Positions 48,006-56,065 of a stretch of 64,000 nt of DNA are shown here, in pieces. Origin of the DNA: Methylophilaceae bacterium (GTDB lineage Bacteria; Pseudomonadota; Gammaproteobacteria; Burkholderiales; Methylophilaceae). Each line of letters begins with the position of its first letter. Positions within the stretch are counted from its first letter, which is position 1. The DNA lies in assembly GCA_905339275.1 (NCBI GenBank), contig CAJPFK010000017.1:27104-91103 (forward strand), given 5' to 3'. The notes under the pieces were generated by a model. That model saw only the letters and a program-made list of their open reading frames with translations, searched no databases and was not told the DNA's origin. A program made the position numbers and the translations under genes.

Positions 48006-48413
48006 CTATTCGCCTTGAGTAAGTACAGCCAGCTTGGTAATGCCCGCATGTTCTATAACAGCCATTACCTTGGCCACCTGCCCATAATTCACTGCTTCGT
48101 CTGAGCTAAGATGCAAAGCAATATTCGGATCAGCGCGCTGCCTTGATTTCAGCTCTGCCTCTAGGGTAGGAATAGTAAATTCCTCTTTATCCACGTAGAC
48201 CTTGCCTTGAGCATCGACACTTATCGTCACTGGCTTTTTGGGCTCAGGCGGCTGCGTAGTTACCGTTTTTGGCAAATTAACACTTACCGCATTATTCAGT
48301 AATGGCGCTGTCACGATAAACGCCACCAGCAATACCAACATCACATCAACAAGCGGAGTAATGTTGATCTCGCTCATTACATCATCAGTGTCACTTGAAC
48401 TTGAAAAAGCCAT
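48006..48413 (-). CDS. exbD: ExbD-type TonB energising subunit
   Basis: This is the single-helix partner of ExbB (135 aa). The transmembrane segment has the essential aspartate in ITPLVDVMLVLLVAFIVTAP, and a periplasmic domain follows. Its ATG overlaps the exbB stop by one base. Together with TonB and ExbB it uses the proton gradient to power the receptors of this block. Confidence 0.92.
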   Translation of the reverse strand: MAFSSSSDTDDVMSEINITPLVDVMLVLLVAFIVTAPLLNNAVSVNLPKTVTTQPPEPKKPVTISVDAQGKVYVDKEEFTIPTLEAELKSRQRADPNIALHLSSDEAVNYGQVAKVMAVIEHAGITKLAVLTQGE

Positions 48414-49150
48414 TATGCCAATGCTCCTTTAAGATTACGAACAACACCTGCAGCATTGACAGCATTGTGATCTACATTGCCTGTCACCTCAGCAGGCTTG
48501 CGGAACGAAGCCTTACGAGAAAGTGCAATTAAATCTGCGGCCAAATCATCAAGATTATTGCTACTGGTTTTGAGACGGCGAAGAAAAAAGTTATAGGCCA
48601 GCACAGCAGGTATCGCCACAGCGATACCAATACCTGTTGCAATCAGCGCCTCACCAATCGGGCCCGCTACAACCTCCAAGCTCGCGGAACCAAGCTTACT
48701 GATATCAGTCAGCGCATGCATAATTCCCCAAACCGTGCCGAACAAACCAACGAACGGTGAGGTACTGCCAATACTGGCGAGCACCGCTAAACCACTTTCC
48801 CTTGTTACGCGCTCCCTTTGTATTTGCTGACGCAATGCACGCTCCAACACATCCTGACGATCTCCAAAGTGTTCTAGGTCGTGTGTGGTTTCAGAATCGA
48901 CATCCCTTAAGGCATCAAATCCGGCTTGCACTAAACGTGCTGCTGGTCCAGTGAATCCCTTAAGGTTGGCAGCTGCCTGAAAGTCTTTTGCAGACCAGAA
49001 ATTTTTCCTGAACAATGTGTTCTGCCTGCGCATACGCCATACCTGAACAGTTTTGATCAGAATAAGCGTCCAAGTAACAATCGAGAAAAAGACCAACGTC
49101 CACAAAACCCCCAAAACAACGACAGAAGTATTAGATGAAATTTCAAACAT
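48413..49150 (-). CDS. exbB: ExbB/TolQ-family proton channel
   Basis: This 245-aa inner-membrane protein has three transmembrane helices. The MotA/TolQ/ExbB core LASIGSTSPFVGLFGTVWGIMHAL and GEALIATGIGIAVAIPAVLAYNFF is visible. It forms the pentameric proton channel around ExbD. Order tonB-exbB-exbD, with 34 bases between tonB and exbB. Confidence 0.93.
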   Translation of the reverse strand: MFEISSNTSVVVLGVLWTLVFFSIVTWTLILIKTVQVWRMRRQNTLFRKNFWSAKDFQAAANLKGFTGPAARLVQAGFDALRDVDSETTHDLEHFGDRQDVLERALRQQIQRERVTRESGLAVLASIGSTSPFVGLFGTVWGIMHALTDISKLGSASLEVVAGPIGEALIATGIGIAVAIPAVLAYNFFLRRLKTSSNNLDDLAADLIALSRKASFRKPAEVTGNVDHNAVNAAGVVRNLKGALA

Positions 49151-49184
49151 AATAGTAAGCCCTTAAAAAAATTTAGATAAATTA

Positions 49185-50009
49185 TTAGTCCAGCCTGAAT
49201 TCGATAGGCACAGTTGCCCAACCATCAATAGGTGTATTACCACGCTTGGAAGGGGAAAACAGCCATCCCTTTACCGCCTTCACCGCGGCTTGGTCAAGTA
49301 TCTTGCGTCCGCTAGATTGCTTAATCTCGACACTACTGGCAGTCCCATTGGCCAGAACCCTTACCCTCAATACGACCTTGCCTTCCCAACCTTGCCGCTG
49401 GGCTGCAGCAGGGTATTCTGGCGCCGGGTTTTGCAGATACCCGGCATAACCGGTCGCCTCGGTCACTGGCTCCTCTACCACCGGAGGTGCCGGTGGTGCA
49501 GGGGGTTCAGCCGTCACCGGCCCAGTGCTGGGCGGAGCCTCAGTGTTCTCGACCACGGTAATATCTTCTGCAGTCACTTCAACATCTGGCTCAGCAACCG
49601 GTGTGCGCAATGCCTGCACAGGCGGTGGTGGCGCATTCCGCTGAACCTTGGGTTGGGGCTTGGGAGGTAGCGGCTTAGGGGGCTCAACCACAGGTGGAGG
49701 AATCACGACCGGTTTTACAAACTCAATGACAACCTCGGATTTTTTCACAGGCTGCAGCGTGGACGTATGGTCCAAACGGACATAACCCTCAACTGCTGCA
49801 ATATGAAGAATCACTACCAACGCCCCCAGAAAAAACGAACCGCGAATACCAACTCCTGTCGGCTGCTTTTCTGTAACATCACGATACAATCCACGCACCA
49901 CCCGGTCAGCAATCGTTCCTGACGCTTTTAGCGCCGAACCGCCCAAGGGCTGCTGCTCTGACCCTGCAGGATCAAACAAACTCGCTGCCGAGCTCAAAGC
50001 ACTAGACAC
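49185..50009 (-). CDS. tonB: TonB energy-transducing protein
   Basis: This is a 274-aa protein with a GTG start (AAGGAG 7 bases upstream). An about 70-residue cytoplasmic N-terminus precedes one transmembrane helix (about 55-73). A Pro-rich spanning region (PPPVVEPPKPLPPKPQPK and more) leads to the TonB C-terminal domain (about 195-274, GYLQNPAPEYPAAAQRQGWEG then PIEFRLD). The long cytoplasmic part before the helix is unusual; most TonB proteins start almost directly with the helix. Confidence 0.92.
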   Translation of the reverse strand: MSSALSSAASLFDPAGSEQQPLGGSALKASGTIADRVVRGLYRDVTEKQPTGVGIRGSFFLGALVVILHIAAVEGYVRLDHTSTLQPVKKSEVVIEFVKPVVIPPPVVEPPKPLPPKPQPKVQRNAPPPPVQALRTPVAEPDVEVTAEDITVVENTEAPPSTGPVTAEPPAPPAPPVVEEPVTEATGYAGYLQNPAPEYPAAAQRQGWEGKVVLRVRVLANGTASSVEIKQSSGRKILDQAAVKAVKGWLFSPSKRGNTPIDGWATVPIEFRLD

Positions 50010-50135
50010 TTTGCTTCTCCTTTTGAGAACGCATAAAAAATCTTTTTACACCCGACATCCAATTACCTCGCACGATGCTGCATTCATTTAATAGATACCT
50101 GTCAAGCCAAATCCACCTTCACCTGTCTCGATATC

Positions 50136-50151
50136 GCAACCTTCGTGCCAG
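50136..50151 (-). promoter_or_regulatory. Sigma-54 promoter of tonB-exbB-exbD, full consensus
   Basis: CTGGCACGAAGGTTGC on the gene strand matches every base of the core consensus TGGCACG-N4-TTGC. The predicted start is about 115 bases before the tonB GTG. It lies in the 454-base gap 50010-50463, which also holds two enhancer-like dyads and a long hairpin. Confidence 0.8.
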
Positions 50152-50223
50152 GTCGAAAAAATAAAAAATTATATTTAAAAATCAAATAATTAAAACAATC
50201 CATGCAATACGACATGCTTTATC

Positions 50224-50273
50224 TGTTCACTCAGCAACAGCAATCTGAATTCCATAATGTTGGATGCGCAACA
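50224..50273. promoter_or_regulatory. Pair of enhancer-like dyads upstream of tonB
   Basis: TGTTCACTCAGCAACA (50224-50239) and TGTTGGATGCGCAACA (50258-50273) have centres 34 bp apart. They lie about 100-150 bp upstream of the predicted sigma-54 start. The second is a perfect TGTTG-N6-CAACA dyad; the first differs at one base. Confidence 0.65.
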
Positions 50274-50348
50274 GCGCGCGCAAACAGGATATTATTTTTT
50301 ATAAGTGCTCTCTTGTGAGGGCCAGATTGCGCCACGTCCAAGTAATAA

Positions 50349-50384
50349 AGTGCCACTACGGCCTGATAAGGCCGTAGTGGCACT
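50349..50384. terminator. Strong hairpin after the c-type cytochrome gene
   Basis: A perfect 15-base stem (AGTGCCACTACGGCC and its complement) closes on TGATAA. On the minus strand a T-rich stretch (TTTATTACTT) follows, so it probably ends the DUF6644/cytochrome operon. It begins AGTGCCAC like the inner stem of the hairpin at 39584-39633, which may indicate a related repeat family. Confidence 0.7.
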
Positions 50385-50463
50385 CAAAGAAATCAACCCT
50401 GCATATCAAACCATTCGGTTTTTACACCGAGAATCTGCATGTTCGACTCACACGACCTAACAA

Positions 50464-51054
50464 TTACTTATGCGTAGTAAGTGGTGGGAATTTGGCCGGA
50501 TTTACAGCATCGGGATACCAGTACTGCTGATGACATTTTTCACATGCCTGATCCAATTTGCCGCCGGCTATGAGAAAAGCTTCTGTATCTCTTGCATCGA
50601 TTGCAACCAAAGCTTCTTTTGCATAATCCTGAAACTCGTAAGCTATGTTGGCAAAACGATGAGGATCGAGATCTATTTTTTTCTGGACTTGATCAGCCGT
50701 CAGAACGCCAGGTACATGTGAATCTTCCAATAGTTTCCCTTCAGCTGCCACCCGTCGGCCTTCCAGTACAAGCAAATTTGCAGCTTCGGCAAGAGTGATT
50801 GCATGATGCCTGACGATGCTCCACTCCTCCTCAGTACGTGGCTGCTTGTCTTCAGTGCCTTCTGCAGTAGTGGTACTGGAAACTGATTCCCAAAGCGCAT
50901 CTGCGGCTGGATCAATTTGGGCTACCATAATATCCTGTATGGTAGCCACGAGCTTTGCTGACTCGACCTTGTTAGAAGAGCTATCGATCTTGTCTGAACA
51001 AGCAACAAGCCCTGAAATGATAACAACCGGAATCGCTAAGACTAAGAACTTCAT
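50464..51054 (-). CDS. Lipoprotein c-type cytochrome
   Basis: This is a 196-aa exported protein with a lipobox (SGLVAC, lipid-attached C19). A single heme-binding CxxCH sits near the C-terminus (C171-E-K-C-H175). A C-terminal heme after a helical domain resembles class II cytochromes. AAGGA stands 9 bases before the ATG. It is the third gene after two DUF6644-like membrane proteins, which could be its membrane redox partners. Confidence 0.85.
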   Translation of the reverse strand: MKFLVLAIPVVIISGLVACSDKIDSSSNKVESAKLVATIQDIMVAQIDPAADALWESVSSTTTAEGTEDKQPRTEEEWSIVRHHAITLAEAANLLVLEGRRVAAEGKLLEDSHVPGVLTADQVQKKIDLDPHRFANIAYEFQDYAKEALVAIDARDTEAFLIAGGKLDQACEKCHQQYWYPDAVNPAKFPPLTTHK

Positions 51055-51094
51055 TCACTCGTATCCTTAAAATAACTTTTTAATCTTGTGCTGA

Positions 51095-51571
51095 TTAAAT
51101 AAAACCAATGGCACGACCGGCAACACCCACACCAAACCATAAAGTCAGGGAGAGCACTGCCACCGACTTGACGACAACTGCGCCAGGCGCCTCCAACGAA
51201 ATGACCTTGCGATAAATACTTACTTGGAAAGCAACCACCAACACAAGTAAAATCAGTTTTAGCCAGAAAGCCTCATTGGGATAATAATGGAGAGGGCCAG
51301 AAAGAAAGATGAGCACACCGCTGAAAACTGCAGCCAAAAGGCCTATCCAGAGTAACGGAATGGTAGAATCAGTCACCACTGATGCTACCTGACGCTTTAA
51401 GCCCATCCCGAGCAGCCTCAAATTCACCAGCACGACTGCTGTTAGCAGCAACACAAAACCCAAAATGTGGATCAATTGCAGAACGGCACCGAACAAATGA
51501 TCTGCCCTGCCAAGGGCCAGCCCAAATGCAGTCTGTTGAAACCAGTTAAGTACATCATATATTGTCATCAT
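51095..51571 (-). CDS. DUF6644-like four-helix membrane protein
   Basis: This 158-aa protein has four transmembrane segments (about 28-48, 68-88, 95-115 and 132-152). A histidine (H34 in LQLIHILGF) sits in the first and HYYPNE in a loop. Layout and sequence (LQLIHILGFVLLLTAVVLVNLRLLG) parallel the gene upstream, so the two look like diverged paralogues forming a heterodimer. The helices with histidines could hold heme b; this is inference. Function unknown. Confidence 0.65.
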   Translation of the reverse strand: MMTIYDVLNWFQQTAFGLALGRADHLFGAVLQLIHILGFVLLLTAVVLVNLRLLGMGLKRQVASVVTDSTIPLLWIGLLAAVFSGVLIFLSGPLHYYPNEAFWLKLILLVLVVAFQVSIYRKVISLEAPGAVVVKSVAVLSLTLWFGVGVAGRAIGFI

Positions 51572-51608
51572 GTCAGCCTAAAATAATCACGAATAGAGGA
51601 GCCAGAAG

Positions 51609-52103
51609 CTAGCCCAGGTAGGGAATCATACGGCCCGTGATAACTACGCCGGTCCACAGGATTAAAGATATCCAGCCAGCCAGCACCACGCCTTCTGGCA
51701 GCTCAGAGAGCCCTACCCATTCAGAGGCTTTGCGGCCCAGTCTGAGTTCAAACCATACGGCATTAATGCCAGCCAGAACAATCAAGAAGATTTTCAGCAG
51801 AAATACTTGACTCTCAAGCAACTTGACGGCATTAGCCGCAAATAGAAAAAAACCGGTAATAAATGTGATGGCAAATCCGCTCAGTACCCATGGTCGAAGC
51901 TGAAACAAGATATCCGAAACGGGTTCATTCCGCAGAAACTTCCCTACCAGACGCAAATCTGTAAACACGATCAAGCCAACTGAAAAGGCCAATCCCAATA
52001 AATGCAATCCCTCGACAATGGGGAACATATATATGGATTCACGCAACGCCGTACTAAACTGGAAATCCTGCAGCACCTGTGAATATTCAATAAGTAGTGA
52101 CAT
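51609..52103 (-). CDS. DUF6644-family four-helix membrane protein
   Basis: This is a 164-aa protein with four transmembrane segments. The first contains FPIVEGLHLLGLAFSVGLIVFTDLRLVG, cited here as the family hallmark with its conserved histidine (pattern IEGLHLLGLA). It is the first gene of a three-gene unit with a second DUF6644-like protein and a lipoprotein cytochrome, behind a sigma-54-like promoter. Function unknown; a cytochrome-b-like electron relay is possible. Confidence 0.7.
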   Translation of the reverse strand: MSLLIEYSQVLQDFQFSTALRESIYMFPIVEGLHLLGLAFSVGLIVFTDLRLVGKFLRNEPVSDILFQLRPWVLSGFAITFITGFFLFAANAVKLLESQVFLLKIFLIVLAGINAVWFELRLGRKASEWVGLSELPEGVVLAGWISLILWTGVVITGRMIPYLG

Positions 52104-52193
52104 ATTTTTCGCCTAAAAATTACCTTAATGAGATTTCTTCGCTAACGAAGCAAATCCAATACCCCGTGATCAATCACATCAGCAGATGATCAC

Positions 52194-52209
52194 GCAACTT
52201 TCAGGCCAA
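52194..52209 (-). promoter_or_regulatory. Sigma-54-like promoter of the DUF6644/cytochrome operon
   Basis: TTGGCCTGAAAGTTGC on the gene strand: GG-N10-GC with TGGC in the -24 box and a perfect TTGC in the -12 box. The predicted start is about 80 bases before the ATG at 52103. The surrounding gap 52104-52417 (314 bases) is AT-rich around 52240-52290 and holds a dyad pair. Confidence 0.55.
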
Positions 52210-52334
52210 TATCCAAAGAATTTATTTTATTTTCTGCAGGTTCAATGTTTTTAATTAACTATATAATTTATATATATTATTTAATTAAACATCTGAGAAG
52301 CATCTGACAAACTCAGTTAAATATCCACTGCTAC

Positions 52335-52384
52335 TGCTCGGGGATCAGCAGATCAAGTGATGATCAACTGTTTATCTGGCAACA
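52335..52384. promoter_or_regulatory. Pair of degenerate enhancer-like dyads
   Basis: TGCTCGGGGATCAGCA (52335-52350) and TGTTTATCTGGCAACA (52369-52384) each miss TGYTG-N6-CARCA by one base. Their centres are 34 bp apart, the same spacing as at tonB. They lie about 150-200 bp upstream of the predicted sigma-54 start. Confidence 0.5.
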
Positions 52385-52417
52385 GATAGCCTTCACTTGA
52401 TTCAGATATCAGCTCAC

Positions 52418-53311
52418 TCAGCCTCGTAAATATTTTTCGAAGAACTCGACTGTACGCTGCCAAGCGAGTTTTGCCGCAGCTTCATCGTAGCGTGGGGTGG
52501 TATCATTATTGAATCCATGCTGAACCCCAGAATAGATATAAGCCTGGTAATTGACAGCCGCTGCCTTGAGCGCACCTTCATACTCGGGCCACCCTGCATT
52601 GATACGATCATCAATTTCAGCGAACTGCAAGAGCAGCGGTGCCTTAATCTTGATAACATCCTCTGCAGAAGGATATCCACCGTAGAAAGACACTCCAGCA
52701 GCCAAATCAGGAAGACGCGTTGCCAGGAAATTGACAACCCCTCCACCATAGCAAAAGCCCACGGCCCCGACCCTGCCATTACCGTCAGGTAGCAACTTCA
52801 GGGCTCTGGCTGCTGCAATAAAATCGTTTCGCGTTTTGTCCTTGTCAAGCTGGGTAAACAATTCCCGCGCCTTGTCCTCGTCTCCCGGATATCCTCCCAG
52901 TGGGAACAACGCATCTGGAGCAAAAGCAATGAACCCATCAAGCGCAAGACGGCGTGCAACATCTTCGATATGTGGGTTAAGGCCACGGTTTTCATGCACC
53001 ACCAACACTGCAGGCAGGCGCTCCCGGACACCGCGAGCGGGACGCACCAGATAACCCGCCACCGTACCATATCCTTCCGGAGCAGGATATTCCACATAAC
53101 CTGCCTCAATTCTTGAATCGTTTTCTTTCACCTGCTGCGCCTGCGCGAAACGTGGTGCCAGTGCTTCGAGCAGCCCCAACGAAGTAACACCCCCTATCGC
53201 AAATCTGGCAGCTTTTTGTAGGAAATCTCGACGGGTAATATTACCGTGAACATAACCATCAAAAATTTTCAGGACCTCCGGATGAAAATCCTTTGCTGTT
53301 TTGCGTGACAT
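52418..53311 (-). CDS. Exported dienelactone-hydrolase-family protein
   Basis: This is a 297-aa alpha/beta hydrolase. A twin-arginine-like signal (TRRDFLQKAARFAIGGVTSLG at about 26-46) lies after a 25-residue extension, so export folded through Tat is likely. The DLH core has VLVVHENRGLNPHIEDV, the nucleophile elbow GFCYGGG (Cys nucleophile as in dienelactone hydrolase), an acidic DDRIN segment and the catalytic-type HGFNND. The substrate is unknown. It lies 75 bases after ssuB on the same strand and could be the last gene of the sulfonate operon. Confidence 0.85.
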   Translation of the reverse strand: MSRKTAKDFHPEVLKIFDGYVHGNITRRDFLQKAARFAIGGVTSLGLLEALAPRFAQAQQVKENDSRIEAGYVEYPAPEGYGTVAGYLVRPARGVRERLPAVLVVHENRGLNPHIEDVARRLALDGFIAFAPDALFPLGGYPGDEDKARELFTQLDKDKTRNDFIAAARALKLLPDGNGRVGAVGFCYGGGVVNFLATRLPDLAAGVSFYGGYPSAEDVIKIKAPLLLQFAEIDDRINAGWPEYEGALKAAAVNYQAYIYSGVQHGFNNDTTPRYDEAAAKLAWQRTVEFFEKYLRG

Positions 53312-53386
53312 ACTATGCCTCGTAGGAAATATATAAATGGATTACCAACAAACTTGCAATATGTCCAATCGTGACAACCTGCCCCA

Positions 53387-54145
53387 CTAGCTCGCAAGCG
53401 CATCCGCGAAATCCGCATTATCCTTATCCAGCAGAGATAATACTTCCGCCTCGAAGCGCAGAAGCTCCGGATTGCGTCTATCTCGCTGCCTGGTGATAGG
53501 CACCCTGACTTCGCCACTTAACCGTCCTGGACGGCTACTTAATGTAATGACTCGATCGCTCAAATATGTCGCTTCATTAATATCGTGTGTCACCAATAGA
53601 AGCGTCGTCTCATGATTTGCAGCAATCGACAGTAAAAGATCTTGCAGACGCATCTTGGTGAATGCATCCACCGCACTGAACGGTTCGTCAAGCAGCAACA
53701 AGGAGGGCTGAGTAAAAAGCCCTCGTGCTATTGCAGCACGTTGCGCCATACCGCCAGATAATTGTTTAGGGTATGCGTCGGCACAATCCTGCAAACCAAC
53801 TTCAGCCAACAGTTCCCTGACTCGAGGATGGATTCCGCCTTTGCGCCCAAGGTCAAAGCCAACATTCTCAGCGACAGTAAGCCATGGTAACAGCCTGGGC
53901 TCCTGAAAAATAAAGCCTACACCGCGTGAGTGAAGCTGTGGCAAACTGCCAAGGACTCTGACATCTCCCGTATAGTCCGTATCCAGACCACTGATGATGC
54001 GAAGCAAAGTACTTTTTCCGCACCCACTTGGCCCAACAAGGCTAACTATTTCGCCTTTCAGGATACGAAACTTCACGTTCTTAATAACCTGTTTCGCCAG
54101 AAACCTCTTTTCAGTGATCGACAACTCTACCAAGCAATTACTCAT
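53387..54145 (-). CDS. ssuB: Sulfonate-type ABC transporter, ATP-binding protein
   Basis: This 252-aa ATPase is of the nitrate/sulfonate/taurine family. Walker A is GPSGCGKS (38-45), the Q-loop is FIFQEPRLLPWLTV, the signature is LSGGMAQRAAIARG, and Walker B is LLLLDEPFSAVD. It overlaps the permease gene by 4 bases. It energises uptake of the SsuA-bound substrate. Confidence 0.9.
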   Translation of the reverse strand: MSNCLVELSITEKRFLAKQVIKNVKFRILKGEIVSLVGPSGCGKSTLLRIISGLDTDYTGDVRVLGSLPQLHSRGVGFIFQEPRLLPWLTVAENVGFDLGRKGGIHPRVRELLAEVGLQDCADAYPKQLSGGMAQRAAIARGLFTQPSLLLLDEPFSAVDAFTKMRLQDLLLSIAANHETTLLLVTHDINEATYLSDRVITLSSRPGRLSGEVRVPITRQRDRRNPELLRFEAEVLSLLDKDNADFADALAS

Positions 54146-55008
54146 CTTGACTGCTTTCCAGTTTCTGCATCGCTTGTTTTATAAACATCCCGCCACACAA
54201 GAAAATAATGTTCCAACCAACTTAACAGGCCATCACTCAACTTCCCTAGTAATGCCAGGACAATAATAGCCACTATCACCAGATCCGCCCTGCCCGTCTC
54301 CCGCCCATCTGTCAACAAATACCCCAGGCCCTGGGTCGCAGCGATCAACTCAGCAGCCACGAGAAACATCCATGCCAATGACAAACCCGAACGCAATCCC
54401 ACAAACAGACTGGGAAGTGCCGCCGGCAGAAAAATCCGCAGGACCAAACGTGAGTCCTGCAGCCCATAAATGCGGCCTAGCTCTACTAGTTTTCTATCCA
54501 CATTGTAGATACCAGAAACCAGATTGAGATAGACAGGAAAAAAAGCTCCTATAGCAATTAGAATGATTTTTGGCACCTCATCAATGCCAAACCACAGCAA
54601 TAACAACGGCACCCAAGCCAAAGAGGGAATGGCGCGTATCGCTTGGAACGTCGGATCAATCAATCTTTCTGCGCGTGAAGACAGCCCTACAACAGAACCC
54701 ACGACAACGGCCAAACCAGCCCCGATCAGAAACCCAACCACCACCCTTATACTACTTACCGCCACATGCGCGTATATAGCACCATCCGATACCAGTTCCT
54801 TCAAGGTACTCACCAGACTAGTCGGAGGCGGCAAGAGGTTCGGCGCAATCATATCCGCCCGTACAACGGCTTCCCATATGATCAAAAGCAATAACGGCAG
54901 GATCAGACCTTGCCCCCGTGATATAAGGAATCCCCAGCCAGGACGAATCAATCGCAAGTTTGGCGTCTCTACAGGTTTAATAACAGTTGGTTGATAATCG
55001 GTGCTCAT
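54142..55008 (-). CDS. ssuC: Sulfonate-type ABC transporter, permease
   Basis: This is a 288-aa membrane permease with six helices. The BPD-type loop contains LRIFLPAALPSLFVGLRSGL (EAA motif region). The ATG at 55008 is preferred over a TTG nine codons upstream that would overlap the ssuA end. It sits between ssuA and ssuB and fits the SsuC/TauC family. Confidence 0.88.
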   Translation of the reverse strand: MSTDYQPTVIKPVETPNLRLIRPGWGFLISRGQGLILPLLLLIIWEAVVRADMIAPNLLPPPTSLVSTLKELVSDGAIYAHVAVSSIRVVVGFLIGAGLAVVVGSVVGLSSRAERLIDPTFQAIRAIPSLAWVPLLLLWFGIDEVPKIILIAIGAFFPVYLNLVSGIYNVDRKLVELGRIYGLQDSRLVLRIFLPAALPSLFVGLRSGLSLAWMFLVAAELIAATQGLGYLLTDGRETGRADLVIVAIIVLALLGKLSDGLLSWLEHYFLVWRDVYKTSDAETGKQSR

Positions 55009-55012
55009 GGGA

Positions 55013-56011
55013 TTAACGGATAACTGCTTTGGCAAAACCGGAGTCGATCAGGTCATCAATCACTTTCTCAATATTGGCCCCCTTCTTGACGAGCTTTTCT
55101 TCAAGCAATATAGGAGCCGCCACTTTCAATGCCTTGCTATGCTCCACACCAGGAACAGGGTTACTGAAGTCATTGCGGCTTAATTGAAGTCTGGCAACAG
55201 GCAGCGGTATTTTTGCTTCTTTTGAGAGAATTTTGGCCGCTTCCTCAGGATTAGCCAATATCCAGCTCCTAGCCTTTTCATACACCTTGATGACCCGCTT
55301 TATGTACTCAGGATTTTGCTTTGCGAATGTATCGGTGGTATTCAAAAACCCGTAAGTATTGAAGTCGATATTACGATAAATAATTTTCGAACCCTTCTCT
55401 ATTTCACTACCAGCCATCAATGGATCCAAACCGGACCATGCATCAACCCTTCCCTGTTCAAGCGCAGCACGGCCATCTGCGTGCTGCAGGCTGGCATGTT
55501 CGATATCCCGTTTACTAAGTCCGTGCTGGTGCAGGCTTCTGAGCAGAAACAAATAGGCATCCGTGCCTTTGGTTGCCGCAACCTTCTTACCTTTGAGATC
55601 ACTAATAGATTTTATTGAAGAATCCTTGGGCACCAGCAAGGCTACCCATTCAGGTCTCGAATAAATGTACACACCCTTGACCGGATTACCATTGGCGCGA
55701 CTCAAGACAGATGCCAGTCCTGCCGTTGATGAGAAATCTACACTGCCACTATTCAAATACTCCAGCGCCCGGTTGCTTCCAGCACTCAACACCCATTTCA
55801 CGGATGTTGCCTCGCTCTTAAATTCTTCTTCAGCCCAGCCAAAATGCTTGAGTACCAGACTGGGTGGAGAATAATAAGCATAATCCAAGCGTATCTCCTT
55901 AAGCTTTTCCGCAGCCTGCGCATTAGCCGCAAAAAAAACCACCACCACTGAGCAATTGAAAACAAGAAAGAATTTGTCGACTACTTGAGAATAAAAACTT
56001 TGTATTTTCAT
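55013..56011 (-). CDS. ssuA: Periplasmic sulfonate-binding protein
   Basis: This is a 332-aa substrate-binding protein with a signal peptide ending AANAQA-AE. The fold and motifs of the SsuA/TauA family are present: DYAYYSPPSLVLKHFGW, SGSVDFSSTAGLASVLSRANG, SDLKGKKVAATKGTDAYLFLL, ALEQGRVDAWSGLDPLMAG. Aliphatic sulfonates are the expected ligands; the real one is not deducible from sequence. Confidence 0.9.
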   Translation of the reverse strand: MKIQSFYSQVVDKFFLVFNCSVVVVFFAANAQAAEKLKEIRLDYAYYSPPSLVLKHFGWAEEEFKSEATSVKWVLSAGSNRALEYLNSGSVDFSSTAGLASVLSRANGNPVKGVYIYSRPEWVALLVPKDSSIKSISDLKGKKVAATKGTDAYLFLLRSLHQHGLSKRDIEHASLQHADGRAALEQGRVDAWSGLDPLMAGSEIEKGSKIIYRNIDFNTYGFLNTTDTFAKQNPEYIKRVIKVYEKARSWILANPEEAAKILSKEAKIPLPVARLQLSRNDFSNPVPGVEHSKALKVAAPILLEEKLVKKGANIEKVIDDLIDSGFAKAVIR

Positions 56012-56065
56012 TAAACTATTCCAGTCGTTAGCAACATAAGGCTTTAATCTATTCTTAAAGATTTT

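Noticed and set aside
50240..50254. A second GG-N10-GC site (TGGAATTCAGATTGC) upstream of tonB
   Set aside because: The -24 box is poor, it overlaps the end of one enhancer-like dyad, and the perfect site at 50136-50151 is closer to the gene.
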